From NCBI GenBank assembly GCA_023426365.1, contig JAFAAW010000157.1, forward strand, positions 1 through 64,000: 64,000 nt of DNA. Direction: 5' to 3'. The translations under genes were made by a program, and so were the position numbers. Below, piece by piece: positions 31,534-39,977 of the stretch (position 1 is the stretch's first letter; each line of letters begins with the position of its first letter). Below the pieces are notes generated by a model that worked only from the letters and a program-made list of their open reading frames with translations, was not told the origin of the DNA and ran no database searches. Source of the stretch: Pseudomonadota bacterium (GTDB lineage: Bacteria > Pseudomonadota > Alphaproteobacteria > Rhodospirillales > Magnetospirillaceae).

Positions 31534-33450
31534 TTACTCCACCGCCTCCTTGCGGGCCTTGGCGTAGCCAATGCTTTCCAGGCTTTCCTCGATCTCGTCC
31601 AGGATGGCCGGATCGTCGATGGTCGCCGGCATCTTGTATTCCTGGTTGTCGGCGATCTTCTGCATGGTGCCGCGCAGGATCTTGCCCGAGCGGGTCTTGG
31701 GCAGACGCTTGACGATCGTGCAGCTCTTGAATGCCGCCACCGGGCCGATGGTCTCGCGCACCAGGGCGACGATCTCCTTGAGGATCTGCGCCTCCGGCTT
31801 GGTGACGCCGGCCTTCAGGCAGACGAAGCCCAGCGGCAACTGGCCCTTGAGCTGGTCGGCGACGCCGATCACGGCGCATTCCGCCACGTCCGGGTGGCTG
31901 GCCAGCACTTCTTCCATCTGGCCGGTGGACAGGCGGTGGCCGGCCACGTTGATGATGTCGTCGGTACGGCTCATCACATAGGCGTAGCCGTCCTCGTCGA
32001 TCATGCCGGCGTCGGCGGTCTTGTAGAAGCCCGGGAACTCGGCCAGGTAGCTGTCGAAGAAGCGCTGCTCGGCATTCCACAGGGTGTAGAAGGTGCCGGG
32101 CGGCAGCGGCAGCTTGACCACCAGCGAGCCGGTCTGGCCGGGCTTGCACTGGTGATGGCCTTCGTCCAGGACCTGCAGGTCCCAGCCGGGGACGGCCTTG
32201 GTCGGCGAACCCGGCTTGACCGGGAATTCATGCAGGCCCAGGCAGTTGGCGGCGATGGCCCAGCCGGTCTCGGTCTGCCACCAGTGATCGACCACCGGAA
32301 CCTTCAGGTTGGTCTGCGCCCACTTGATGGTGTCGGGGTCCGAACGCTCGCCGGCCAGGAACAGGGCCTTGAGCGAGGACATGTCGTACTTCTTGAGCAG
32401 CTCGGCGTTGGGGTCCTCGCGCTTGATGGCGCGGAAGGCGGTCGGCGCGGTGAACAGCGCGGTGATCTTGTGCTCGCTGATCATGCGCCAGAAGGCGCCG
32501 GCATCCGGGGTGCCGACCGGCTTGCCCTCGTACACCACGGTGGTGGCGCCGTGGAACAGCGGCGCATAGCAGATGTAGGAGTGGCCGACCACCCAACCCA
32601 CGTCGGACGCGGCCCAGAACACCTGGCCCGGCTCGATGTTGTAGACGTTCTTCATGGTCCACTTGAGCGCCACCAGATGGCCGCCGTTGTCGCGGACCAC
32701 GCCCTTGGGCTGGCCGGTGGTGCCCGAAGTGTAGAGGATGTAGAGCGGATCGGTGGCGGCGACCTTCACGCACTCGGCCGGGGCGGCCTTGGCGGAGATC
32801 TCCTCCCAATCATGGTCGCGGCCGGCGGTCATGTCCGCCTCGGCCATGGGGCGCTTGAGGATGATGGTGGCCGACGGCTTGTGGTCCGCCAGTTCGATGG
32901 CGTGGTCCAGCAGCGGCTTGTAGGGAATGACCTTGGTGGTCTCGATGCCGCACGAGGCAGAGACGATCACCTTGGGCTTGGCGTCATTGATGCGGGTGGC
33001 CAGCTCGTTGGAGGCGAAGCCGCCGAACACCACCGAATGCACCGCGCCCAGGCGGGCGCAGGCCAGCATGGCCACCACGGCCTCGGGCACCATCGGCATG
33101 TAGACGATGACGCGGTCGCCCTTTTCCACGCCCAAGGAGCGCAGCGCGCCGGCGAACCTGGACACCTGGTCCTGCAGCTCGGCATAGGTGATGGTGCGCT
33201 TGGTGTTGGTCACCGGGCTGTCATAGATGATGGCCGCCTGCGCACCGCGGCCGCCTTCCACATGGCGATCGACGGCATTGTAGCAGGTGTTGACCTCGGC
33301 GCCGCTGAACCAGCGATAGAACGGCTTGCGAGAGTCGTCCAGGACCTTGTCCCAGGTCTTGTACCAGCTGATGTCCTTGGCGGCTTCGGCCCAGAACGCC
33401 TCCGGGTCCTTCAGCGACGCGTCATAGGCCTGTTGATATGCGTTGGTCAT
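31534..33450 (-). CDS. prpE: Propionyl-CoA synthetase (acetyl-CoA synthetase family)
   Basis: A 638-residue AMP-forming acyl-CoA synthetase. Motifs: P-loop LYILYTSGTTGQPKG, the acyl-pocket/adenylate stretch DHWWQTETGWAI, hinge region YVMSRTDDIINVAGHRL, and the catalytic lysine loop KTRSGKILRGTM. The form IVKRLPKTRSGKILRGTMQK and the length agree with PrpE rather than Acs, so propionate is the probable main substrate, with acetate possible. It is a single-gene unit with its own terminator, and TTTGCAAA-type half-sites lie about 100 bases upstream. Confidence 0.88.
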   Translation of the reverse strand: MTNAYQQAYDASLKDPEAFWAEAAKDISWYKTWDKVLDDSRKPFYRWFSGAEVNTCYNAVDRHVEGGRGAQAAIIYDSPVTNTKRTITYAELQDQVSRFAGALRSLGVEKGDRVIVYMPMVPEAVVAMLACARLGAVHSVVFGGFASNELATRINDAKPKVIVSASCGIETTKVIPYKPLLDHAIELADHKPSATIILKRPMAEADMTAGRDHDWEEISAKAAPAECVKVAATDPLYILYTSGTTGQPKGVVRDNGGHLVALKWTMKNVYNIEPGQVFWAASDVGWVVGHSYICYAPLFHGATTVVYEGKPVGTPDAGAFWRMISEHKITALFTAPTAFRAIKREDPNAELLKKYDMSSLKALFLAGERSDPDTIKWAQTNLKVPVVDHWWQTETGWAIAANCLGLHEFPVKPGSPTKAVPGWDLQVLDEGHHQCKPGQTGSLVVKLPLPPGTFYTLWNAEQRFFDSYLAEFPGFYKTADAGMIDEDGYAYVMSRTDDIINVAGHRLSTGQMEEVLASHPDVAECAVIGVADQLKGQLPLGFVCLKAGVTKPEAQILKEIVALVRETIGPVAAFKSCTIVKRLPKTRSGKILRGTMQKIADNQEYKMPATIDDPAILDEIEESLESIGYAKARKEAVE

Positions 33451-33543
33451 GTGCGGCCGTTCCCTCTGCTAACAGCGAATCTCCCGGGGGTTGGGCGAAC
33501 CGTCCCCCTTATGGCGGGGCCAAGATGCAACATCGCGGAAATT

Positions 33544-33568
33544 TTTGCAAAGGGCCAATCGTTGCAAA
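33544..33568. promoter_or_regulatory. TTTGCAAA half-sites upstream of prpE
   Basis: TTTGCAAA (33544-33551) and TTGCAAA (33562-33568) are separated by ten bases, about 95-120 bases before the prpE start. TTTGCAAA-type repeats are known as binding sites of short-chain fatty acyl-CoA regulators (ScfR: PccR, MccR, RamB). A propionate-responsive regulator acting here would fit the gene. The rest of the 303-base gap 33451-33753 shows no convincing gene. Confidence 0.5.
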
Positions 33569-33753
33569 CGAAACTTATCGCTACTTGACAGGCGTGCACA
33601 GTCAGGAAATGTCCCAAACGTCTATGTCCATAAACGCCTTGGGGCCACCTGCCGGCCACAACCGGGCGCCAACGGCGCACAACGGTTGCAGCCCTGCGGG
33701 CGGCCCCAAGCGGATCGGACGGCCGGGAGTTTCCCGCCGGACGATCTATCACC

Positions 33754-33930
33754 TTAATGCGTGAACGGAGGACCCAGGCGCGCAAGCTCGTCCTTGATCG
33801 CCAGTTTCTGGCGCTTCAGCACGGCGATCTGCGGCTCGTTGGGATAGGGGCGCCGGGATTCCGCGGCGATCGCGGATTCCAAAGCGGCATGCTTGGCTTT
33901 CAAAGACTCGATCCGGTCCTGAAGGCTCAT
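33754..33930 (-). CDS. DUF465 (YdcH-like) small protein
   Basis: A 58-residue protein starting MSLQDRIESLKAKHAALESA and containing PNEPQIAVLKRQKLAIKDEL, a helical hairpin typical of DUF465. The start has a strong ribosome site, GGGAGGA, seven bases upstream. It is divergent from ubiX. Function unknown; a second DUF465 gene lies 2 kb away beyond pfkA. Confidence 0.8.
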   Translation of the reverse strand: MSLQDRIESLKAKHAALESAIAAESRRPYPNEPQIAVLKRQKLAIKDELARLGPPFTH

Positions 33931-34076
33931 TACTATCCTCCCTGCACAATGGGGTGAGACAGGAAGTGTATGCCCCTGACGGTCGGGTTGTCAGCAGGGA
34001 AAATCGGGCTTCATGCCTTATTGCAAATGCGAAAGCAACCCCCTTTCTTAGGGTCTTTCCAATCGGGAGTACGAAT

Positions 34077-34646
34077 ATGTCGGCAGCCCCCCGTCGGCTG
34101 GTGGTGGGTATCAGCGGCGCATCCGGCGTGACCTATGGCATCCGGGTGCTGCAGTCCCTGGCCCCCCTGGGCATCGAGACCCATCTGGTCATGAGCAAGG
34201 CCGCCGAGGTCACCCTGGCGCACGAGACGCGCCTGAAAATCGCCCAGGTGCGTGAGATGGCCACCACCTGGTACAAGCCCGAGGACATCGGCGCGGCGCC
34301 GGCCTCGGGGTCGTATCGCACGCTGGGCATGATCGTGGCGCCGTGCTCGGTGCGCTCCATGAGCGAGATCGCCAGCGGCGTCACCACGTCGCTGCTGACG
34401 CGCGCCGCCGACGTCTGCCTGAAGGAACGCCGCCGGCTGGTTCTGATGGTGCGCGAGACGCCGCTGCACACCGGCCATCTGCGCACCATGCTGCAATTGT
34501 CGGAAATGGGCGCGGTGGTGGCGCCGCCGGTGCCCGCCTTCTATGCCCGGCCCGACACCCTGGACGCCATGATCGACCACACGGTCGGCCGCATGCTGGA
34601 CCTGTTCGGCATCGAGACCGATCTGGTCCGCCGCTGGGGCGAATGA
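34077..34646 (+). CDS. ubiX: Flavin prenyltransferase UbiX
   Basis: A 189-residue enzyme that prenylates FMN to make the cofactor of UbiD decarboxylases, used in ubiquinone synthesis. It begins RRLVVGISGASGVTYGIRVL, the FMN-binding motif; the conserved segment MIVAPCSVRSMSEIASGVT and the C-terminal loop RLVLMVRETPLHTGHLRTML, which carries the prenyl-phosphate residues, are present. ATG at 34077 gives the normal length and follows CGGGAGT; the longer upstream reading adds 41 unlikely residues. No ubiD gene is in the window, but COQ9 lies 6.5 kb away. Confidence 0.92.
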   Translation: MSAAPRRLVVGISGASGVTYGIRVLQSLAPLGIETHLVMSKAAEVTLAHETRLKIAQVREMATTWYKPEDIGAAPASGSYRTLGMIVAPCSVRSMSEIASGVTTSLLTRAADVCLKERRRLVLMVRETPLHTGHLRTMLQLSEMGAVVAPPVPAFYARPDTLDAMIDHTVGRMLDLFGIETDLVRRWGE

Positions 34647-34677
34647 AAAAGGCCCCCGTCGCTGGGCGACGGGGGCC
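34646..34677 (-). terminator. Intrinsic terminator of pfkA
   Basis: A perfect 12-base stem, GGCCCCCGTCGC with GCGACGGGGGCC, three-base loop, followed on the minus strand by five T. It lies 18 bases beyond the pfkA stop and touches the stop codon of the convergent ubiX gene. Confidence 0.85.
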
Positions 34678-34694
34678 TGGATCCCGGCTTTGCC

Positions 34695-35792
34695 TTACAG
34701 GCAGACGTTCATGTCGCCGATATAGATGCCCAGGCCGCGGGCGGTATGGGCCAGCGTGCCATAGGGATCGACGGCGCGGGTGATGCCGGCGATCTCGGAC
34801 AGCGGCACGTCCACCACCGACCCGTGCTGCCACGCCACCATGCGGTCCATCTTGCCCTGGGCGATCAGGTCCACGGCATGGACGCCGAAGGCCGAGGCGA
34901 TCAGGCGGTCGCGCATGTTGGGGGTGCCGCCGCGCTGGACGTGGCCCAGCACGGTGACGCGGGTTTCAGCATCCACCAGCGGCCCCAGCTTGGCCGCCAG
35001 ATACTGGCCGATGCCGCCATAGCGGGCCTCGCCGCCGGTCTGCACCTGGGTGACGTTGCGGCCCGATTCGGTCTTGCAGCCCTCGGCCACCACCACCAGC
35101 GCGTGGTTGCGGCCTTCGTCGCGGACCTCGTTGAGCTTGTTGGCGACCCCTTCCAGGCTGTAGGGGATCTCCGGGATCAGGATGACGTCGGCACCGCCGC
35201 CGATGCCCGACGACAGGGCGATGTGGCCCACGTCGCGCCCCATCACCTCAAGGATCATCACGCGATGATGGCTGGCCGCCGTGGGGGCCAGCCGGTCGAT
35301 GGCCTCGGTCGCCACGCCCAGCGCGGTGACGAAGCCGATGGCATAGTCGGTATGGGCGACGTCGTTGTCGATGGTCTTGGGGATGCCCACCATGGGCACG
35401 CAGCCCATCTTGCACAGCTTGTTGAGGATGCGCATCGAGCCATCGCCGCCGATGACGATGAGCGCGTCCAGCCTCAGTTCCTGATAGCCCTCGACGAAAT
35501 CCTGCGAGCGGTCCTTCTTGCTGCCGTCGGGCATGGGATAGGCGAAGGGATCGCCCTTGTTGATGGTGCCCAGGATAGTGCCGCCCTGGCGCAGCATCTC
35601 GCCGCTGGCAATGGACAGGTCGAACTCCACATAATCCAGCGGGCGGTTCATGAGGCCAAGGCTGCCGTCACGAATGCCGAACACCCGCCAGCCATAGCCG
35701 CGGATGGCGCGGTGGACCACCGCGCGCAGGGCGGCATTCAGCCCCGCACAGTCGCCGCCGCTGGTAAGAATGCCGATACGCTTTTCTGCCAT
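34695..35792 (-). CDS. pfkA: 6-phosphofructokinase
   Basis: A 365-residue phosphofructokinase making fructose 1,6-bisphosphate in glycolysis. Family signatures: N-terminal IGILTSGGDCAGLNAALR, IGGDGSMR at 114-121, the catalytic PKTIDND at 138-144 and the substrate loop LGHVQRGGTP. The residue equivalent to E. coli G104 is glycine (G118), typical of ATP use, while that equivalent to G124 is lysine (K139), seen in group III and PPi-dependent enzymes. ATP dependence without classical allostery is the likely reading but is not certain. ATG at 35792 follows GGAGGAG. Confidence 0.9.
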   Translation of the reverse strand: MAEKRIGILTSGGDCAGLNAALRAVVHRAIRGYGWRVFGIRDGSLGLMNRPLDYVEFDLSIASGEMLRQGGTILGTINKGDPFAYPMPDGSKKDRSQDFVEGYQELRLDALIVIGGDGSMRILNKLCKMGCVPMVGIPKTIDNDVAHTDYAIGFVTALGVATEAIDRLAPTAASHHRVMILEVMGRDVGHIALSSGIGGGADVILIPEIPYSLEGVANKLNEVRDEGRNHALVVVAEGCKTESGRNVTQVQTGGEARYGGIGQYLAAKLGPLVDAETRVTVLGHVQRGGTPNMRDRLIASAFGVHAVDLIAQGKMDRMVAWQHGSVVDVPLSEIAGITRAVDPYGTLAHTARGLGIYIGDMNVCL

Positions 35793-35890
35793 GAGTACTC
35801 CTCCAGGCGAGTCGACCTTACCCATACCGTTTTCCCCCGACTTCTGCTACTGTCAACCCGGAACACCGCTCCAAGTGTCTTCTCTCCGCC

Positions 35891-36097
35891 ATGATCGACG
35901 ATACAACCGAAGAAATTCGCCGAAAGCTGGCGGAGCTCACGACTGAACACCGCGACCTGGACGACGTCATCGACCGCATGGCCAATGACCCGTTCATGGA
36001 TCAGTTGCGCCTGCAGCGCCTGAAAAAGCGCAAGCTGCTGCTCAAGGATCAGATCGCGGCGCTGGAGAACCAACTGGTTCCCGACATCATCGCCTGA
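35891..36097 (+). CDS. DUF465 (YdcH-like) small protein
   Basis: A 68-residue helical protein. The segment ELTTEHRDLDDVIDRMANDP followed by QLRLQRLKKRKLLLKDQI is the DUF465 pattern. It is divergent from pfkA, starts 99 bases apart. Function unknown. It differs clearly in sequence from the other DUF465 protein at 33754-33930. The 181 bases after it contain no gene and a GGCGAGCGCTCGCC palindrome. Confidence 0.8.
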   Translation: MIDDTTEEIRRKLAELTTEHRDLDDVIDRMANDPFMDQLRLQRLKKRKLLLKDQIAALENQLVPDIIA

Positions 36098-36278
36098 GGC
36101 GGCCGCTGGTGGGAGCGGCGAGCGCTCGCCCCGGCGCACCGCCGCGATCTGCCGCCAGTGAGGCGGCGGCCAAGCGTGCGCAGGCGCGCGCCCGGCGTCG
36201 GCCAAATATAAGACCAGACCATCGTGCGCCACTGTTGGCGCCCGATGGCCCAACGGCGACCGCCCCCTTTGGCCCGCC

Positions 36279-36893
36279 TCAGTCCCAGCGCTGTTGGTAC
36301 GAGAAGGTCGGCAGCCCCCAGCCGCGCCAGATGGCCAGCAGGCGCAGCGCGAAGCCGGCGGCGAAGGCCGCCAGCGTCATGATGTCGTGATCGACGCCGT
36401 AATGGCCCAGCGTCAGGTACAGGCAGCACACCACCAGCGACACGCTGGCATAGATTTCCTTGCGGAACACCAGCGGCACCCGGTTGCACAGCACGTCGCG
36501 CAGGATGCCGCCGGAAATGCCGGTGACCATGCCGGCCATGACGACGATGGGAGTGGCATATCCCATCTTCAGCGCCACCTCGCATCCGATCACCGAGAAC
36601 GCCACCAGCCCCATGGCGTCCAGCACCAGGAAGACCGTGCGCAGCTTGTGCATGAAGCGGGCCAGCACCGTGGTCAGCAGGCCGCAGCCCACCACCAGAT
36701 AGACGTATTCGGGGTGCTGGGTCCAATTGATGGGGAAATGCCCCAGCATCAGGTCGCGGATGGTGCCGCCGCCCAGCGCGGTGACGAAGGCGATCACGGC
36801 GACGCCGAACACGTCCATGTTGCGCCGGCCGGCGGCCAGGGCGCCGGCCATGGCTTCGGCGGCGATGGCAATCAGATAGATAATGGTGAGCAC
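36279..36893 (-). CDS. TRIC/UPF0126-family membrane protein, probable glycine-linked transporter
   Basis: A 204-residue membrane protein with seven hydrophobic segments and an internal repeat. The two half-motifs are GGGTIRDLMLG (about residue 41) and SGGILRDVLCNRVP (about 128), the signature of UPF0126/YadS/YicG proteins, which share the trimeric cation-channel fold. A tandem glycine riboswitch lies immediately upstream (36947-37124), ending 54 bases before the start, so expression is very likely controlled by glycine. Import or export of glycine, or ion movement linked to it, is inferred from this regulation; transport has not been shown here. Confidence 0.88.
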   Translation of the reverse strand: MLTIIYLIAIAAEAMAGALAAGRRNMDVFGVAVIAFVTALGGGTIRDLMLGHFPINWTQHPEYVYLVVGCGLLTTVLARFMHKLRTVFLVLDAMGLVAFSVIGCEVALKMGYATPIVVMAGMVTGISGGILRDVLCNRVPLVFRKEIYASVSLVVCCLYLTLGHYGVDHDIMTLAAFAAGFALRLLAIWRGWGLPTFSYQQRWD

Positions 36894-36946
36894 GATCAGG
36901 GACTCCCACGGGGAAGCCGCAGCCCGCCTGGACTGCCGCTTGCGCC

Positions 36947-37124
36947 TCTCCCCCTGTCCCCTTTACCTGAGAGTTCGACCCGTTGCCGGGCCTGCCCCTT
37001 CGGTGGGCCGCACAGGGCGGCCGCTCTCCAGTCGGCGATATGCACCCGCAGTTCGTGATGCCTGAGCGATTATGGGAGTTTGCGCCTTCGGCGGGGGCCG
37101 CATCGCGGCCGCCTCTCTCCTGCG
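36947..37124 (-). ncRNA. Tandem glycine riboswitch
   Basis: Two consecutive aptamers are readable on the minus strand. Aptamer 1 (about 37124 to 37049) has GGAGAG, then CGCCGAAGGCGCAA, then CTCAGGCA. Aptamer 2 (about 37031 to 36947) has GGAGAG, CCCACCGAAGGGGCA, CTCTCAGGTA and closing GGGGACAGGGGGAG. These are the conserved cores of the gcvT-type glycine riboswitch, and the short linker is the usual one for cooperative pairs. The leader belongs to the TRIC/UPF0126 gene. The expression platform lies in the 54 bases before that start. The terminator or sequestering stem was not resolved by eye. Confidence 0.9.
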
Positions 37125-37205
37125 GGTGGGGGGATAATGCCTATCCCCATGCGCGCAGGTCAAGGGGGCGCGGCGCAGCCCCGCCATGCCGGCGCGTCCG
37201 GCGGC

Positions 37206-37943
37206 CTATGGCAGGCCCCGGCGCTGGCGGTCGGCGGCGGCGATCGCCGCCTCGGCGCCGTCGCCGGGGTCCAGGACATGCAGGCCGAGGCCGGGCCGCA
37301 GCGGCACCCGCACCCCCATCCAGGTGTAGGACGGCTCGGCGATGCGCTGGCAGATGGATTCGAATTTGAGGCGCGCCGGATCCTCGGGCGTGCCGGGCAA
37401 CAGGATGGCGAAATCCGCCCCGCCCAGACAGCCCACCATGTCGGTGGCGCGCAGCGCCCCTAGCACCACCGCCCCCGCATGGCGCAACGCGCCCTCGCCC
37501 GCCGCCAGGCCGTGGACCTGGCGCAACGCCTCGACCCCCGCCACCTGGATCAGCCCGAGCGTGCCGCTGGCGTCGCCGCCGGCCAGGAACGAATCCAGCT
37601 CGCGCACGAAGGCCCGGCGGGTCAGGCACGGCACTACCGAATGGCGATCGCTTTGCCGTTCCAGCCAGCGAGCGCGGTGCTCGGCCTGCTCGGCCACCCA
37701 GTGCAGGCGGTCGATTTCGGCCAGCAGCGGCACCACCGCCGCCAGCAATTGGGGCGTCACCGCCTCGGCCGGCAAGCCCAGGACCGAGGCGACGTCGGCG
37801 GCCTCGGCGTGCGGCTTGGGGCGCGCGGGCGGGTCGTAAGCGTGGGGCGGAAGATGGCGGCGCGGCGTGCCGTCATGGCCGCCGGCGTATTCCTGGATCC
37901 GCAAGGTCGGATCGATGCGCTCTGTGCGATAATCGCCGGGCAT
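37206..37943 (-). CDS. Degenerate GGDEF-domain protein
   Basis: A 245-residue soluble protein. A short N-terminal region with a helical segment (about 45-95) precedes a GGDEF-like domain (about 100-245): the segment LGLIQVAGVEALRQVHGLAA is recognisable, and the active-site loop reads CLGGADFAIL where GG(D/E)EF is expected. The key acidic residue is replaced by alanine, so diguanylate cyclase activity is unlikely; a GTP- or c-di-GMP-binding or protein-interaction role is possible. It lies 82 bases upstream of the riboswitch on the same strand but is probably transcribed separately. Confidence 0.75.
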   Translation of the reverse strand: MPGDYRTERIDPTLRIQEYAGGHDGTPRRHLPPHAYDPPARPKPHAEAADVASVLGLPAEAVTPQLLAAVVPLLAEIDRLHWVAEQAEHRARWLERQSDRHSVVPCLTRRAFVRELDSFLAGGDASGTLGLIQVAGVEALRQVHGLAAGEGALRHAGAVVLGALRATDMVGCLGGADFAILLPGTPEDPARLKFESICQRIAEPSYTWMGVRVPLRPGLGLHVLDPGDGAEAAIAAADRQRRGLP

Positions 37944-38064
37944 GGAATTCTTCCGTCAAATCAAGGCGATCATAACACGTTCCACGGCACACTTGCACCG
38001 CGCCGCGCGATTTCTATAATCCGCCCTTTCCTCGAATTCCCCCATGGTGGGAGAGGACCGCAAA

Positions 38065-38580
38065 ATGACGAACGCCGCTCCGCTGGTTGGCATCATCATG
38101 GGCAGCCAGTCCGACTGGGAAACCATGCGCCATGCCGCGCAAATCCTGGCCGATCTGGGCGTGGCCTATGAAACCCGCGTGGTTTCCGCCCATCGCACCC
38201 CGAAACGCCTTGTCGATTACGCCACCTCGGCCAAGGGCCGCGGGCTCAAGGTGATCATCGCCGGTGCCGGCGGCGCCGCCCACCTGCCCGGCATGGCGGC
38301 CAGCATGACCGCGTTGCCGGTGCTGGGCGTGCCGGTGGAAAGCCGGACCATGAAAGGCATCGACTCGCTTTATTCCATCGTCCAGATGCCCGGCGGCGTG
38401 CCGGTGGGCACCCTGGCGATCGGCAAGGCCGGCGCCACCAATGCCGGCCTGATGGCCGCGTCGATCCTGGCCCTGGCCGACGACGCCCTGGCCGGGCGGC
38501 TCGAGGCGTGGCGCGCCCGCCAGACCGACTCGGTGGCGGAAAAGCCCGTCGATCCCGAACATCCCGACCTGATCGTCTGA
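38065..38580 (+). CDS. purE: N5-carboxyaminoimidazole ribonucleotide mutase
   Basis: A 171-residue enzyme of purine synthesis that converts N5-CAIR, made by PurK, to CAIR. The active-site segment is VGIIMGSQSDWETMRHAAQI, followed by RVVSAHRTPKRLVDYA and the C-terminal-half loop GAGGAAHLPGMAAS. ATG at 38065 has GAGAGGA eight bases upstream; an in-frame ATG at 38044 would place that site inside the gene. purK follows after 10 bases, the usual purEK operon. Confidence 0.95.
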   Translation: MTNAAPLVGIIMGSQSDWETMRHAAQILADLGVAYETRVVSAHRTPKRLVDYATSAKGRGLKVIIAGAGGAAHLPGMAASMTALPVLGVPVESRTMKGIDSLYSIVQMPGGVPVGTLAIGKAGATNAGLMAASILALADDALAGRLEAWRARQTDSVAEKPVDPEHPDLIV

Positions 38581-38590
38581 GACCACGCCC

Positions 38591-39676
38591 ATGCCCATGA
38601 CCAAGTCCCTGCCGCCGGGCAGCACCATCGGCATCATCGGCGGCGGCCAGTTGGGCCGCATGGCCGCCCTGGCGGCGGCGCGCCTGGGCTATCGCGTGCA
38701 CGTCTTCTGCCCCGAGGCCGACAGCCCCACCGAACAGGTGGCGGCGGTGGCGACCGTGGCCGAATACACCGATCTCGCCGCCCTGGAGACCTTCGCCCGC
38801 GCGGTGGACGTGGTCACCTTCGAGTTCGAGAACATCCCGGCCGAAAGCGTGCGCGTGCTGTCGGCCCTGGTGCCCGTGCGCCCCGGCTGGCGGGTGCTGG
38901 AGGTGGCGCAGGACCGCATTGCCGAAAAGTCGTTCTTCAACTCCATCGGCATCGGGACCGCGCCGTGGGCGGCGGTCAACAGCGCCGAGGAGCTGAAGCA
39001 GGCGGTCGCCACGCTGGGCCGGCCGGCGGTGCTGAAGACCACCCGGTTCGGCTATGACGGCAAGGGCCAGGTCAAGATCGCCGCCGACACCGACCTGGAT
39101 CAGGCGTGGGACGCGCTCAAGGGCGCGCCGGCCATCCTGGAAGGCTTCATCGACTTCGACGGCGAGATTTCGGTGATCGTGGCGCGCGGCCTGGACGGCG
39201 CCTCGGCCACCTTCGACCCGGCGTGGAACGTCCACACCAACCACATCCTGGACACCACCACCATCCCTGCCCCCATTCCCGCCGCCCTGGCCGACGCGGC
39301 CATGGACGCCGCCCACAAGGTGGCCGGCGCGCTGGATCTGGTCGGATTGCTGGCGGTCGAGATGTTCGTGACCCGCGATGGCCGCCTGCTGGCCAACGAG
39401 ATGGCGCCGCGCCCGCACAATTCCGGACACTGGACCATCGACGCCTGCATCACCGACCAGTTCGAGCAGTTCATCCGCGCCGTCTGCGGCCTGCCGCTGG
39501 GCAGCCCGGAGCGCCATTCCGACGCCATCATGAAGAACCTGATCGGCGACGACGTGAACGACTGGCCCGACATCCTCAAGGACCCGGTGGCCAAGCTGCA
39601 CCTGTACGGCAAGGCCGAGGCCCGCTCGGGCCGCAAGATGGGGCACGTCACCCACCTCAGCCCGCGCAAGCTGTAA
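38591..39676 (+). CDS. purK: N5-carboxyaminoimidazole ribonucleotide synthase
   Basis: A 361-residue ATP-grasp enzyme that carboxylates AIR with bicarbonate to N5-CAIR, the substrate of PurE. Landmarks: GIIGGGQLGRMAALAAARLG at the start, KTTRFGYDGKGQ in the ATP-binding loop, ILEGFIDFDGEISVIVARG, and NEMAPRPHNSGHWTIDA, which provides metal and substrate contacts. The second ATG, at 38597, is an equally possible start. It is the distal gene of a two-gene purEK unit. Confidence 0.95.
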   Translation: MPMTKSLPPGSTIGIIGGGQLGRMAALAAARLGYRVHVFCPEADSPTEQVAAVATVAEYTDLAALETFARAVDVVTFEFENIPAESVRVLSALVPVRPGWRVLEVAQDRIAEKSFFNSIGIGTAPWAAVNSAEELKQAVATLGRPAVLKTTRFGYDGKGQVKIAADTDLDQAWDALKGAPAILEGFIDFDGEISVIVARGLDGASATFDPAWNVHTNHILDTTTIPAPIPAALADAAMDAAHKVAGALDLVGLLAVEMFVTRDGRLLANEMAPRPHNSGHWTIDACITDQFEQFIRAVCGLPLGSPERHSDAIMKNLIGDDVNDWPDILKDPVAKLHLYGKAEARSGRKMGHVTHLSPRKL

Positions 39677-39977
39677 GGCACCGCCCTGCGGGGACACGCA
39701 CCCCCGCGGCCCCAGCCCAGGTGCCGCGGGGATAAACCTCGGGCGGCGTGCGCCGGCGCGCCCGGCTGCCGTCGAACATTTCGCCGGATTGATCGATTCG
39801 CCATTGACGCCCGCCCCGGGCCTGCGGGATTTTGCGTGGGTGTGAAATTCCGGGCAAAGAAATGTCGAACCGGCATTGAAAAGCCGAGTTTATTGACCGA
39901 GATCATCGCCGGCCCCGCCGCGACCGGCTACAAAGCGTCAGCGTTCCCGACCACGGATATCAGCAGGTAGGTCAGCC
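39677..39977. other. Intergenic region between purK and the DedA gene
   Basis: No gene with coding character or recognisable RNA was seen. Moderately AT-rich patches at about 39830-39900 probably hold the promoter of the downstream DedA gene; no consensus pair was convincing. Confidence 0.4.

Noticed and set aside
33609..33764. Possible 51-codon plus-strand gene in the prpE upstream gap
   Set aside because: The ribosome site is directly against the start, the peptide is low in recognisable features, and the region is better explained as regulatory.
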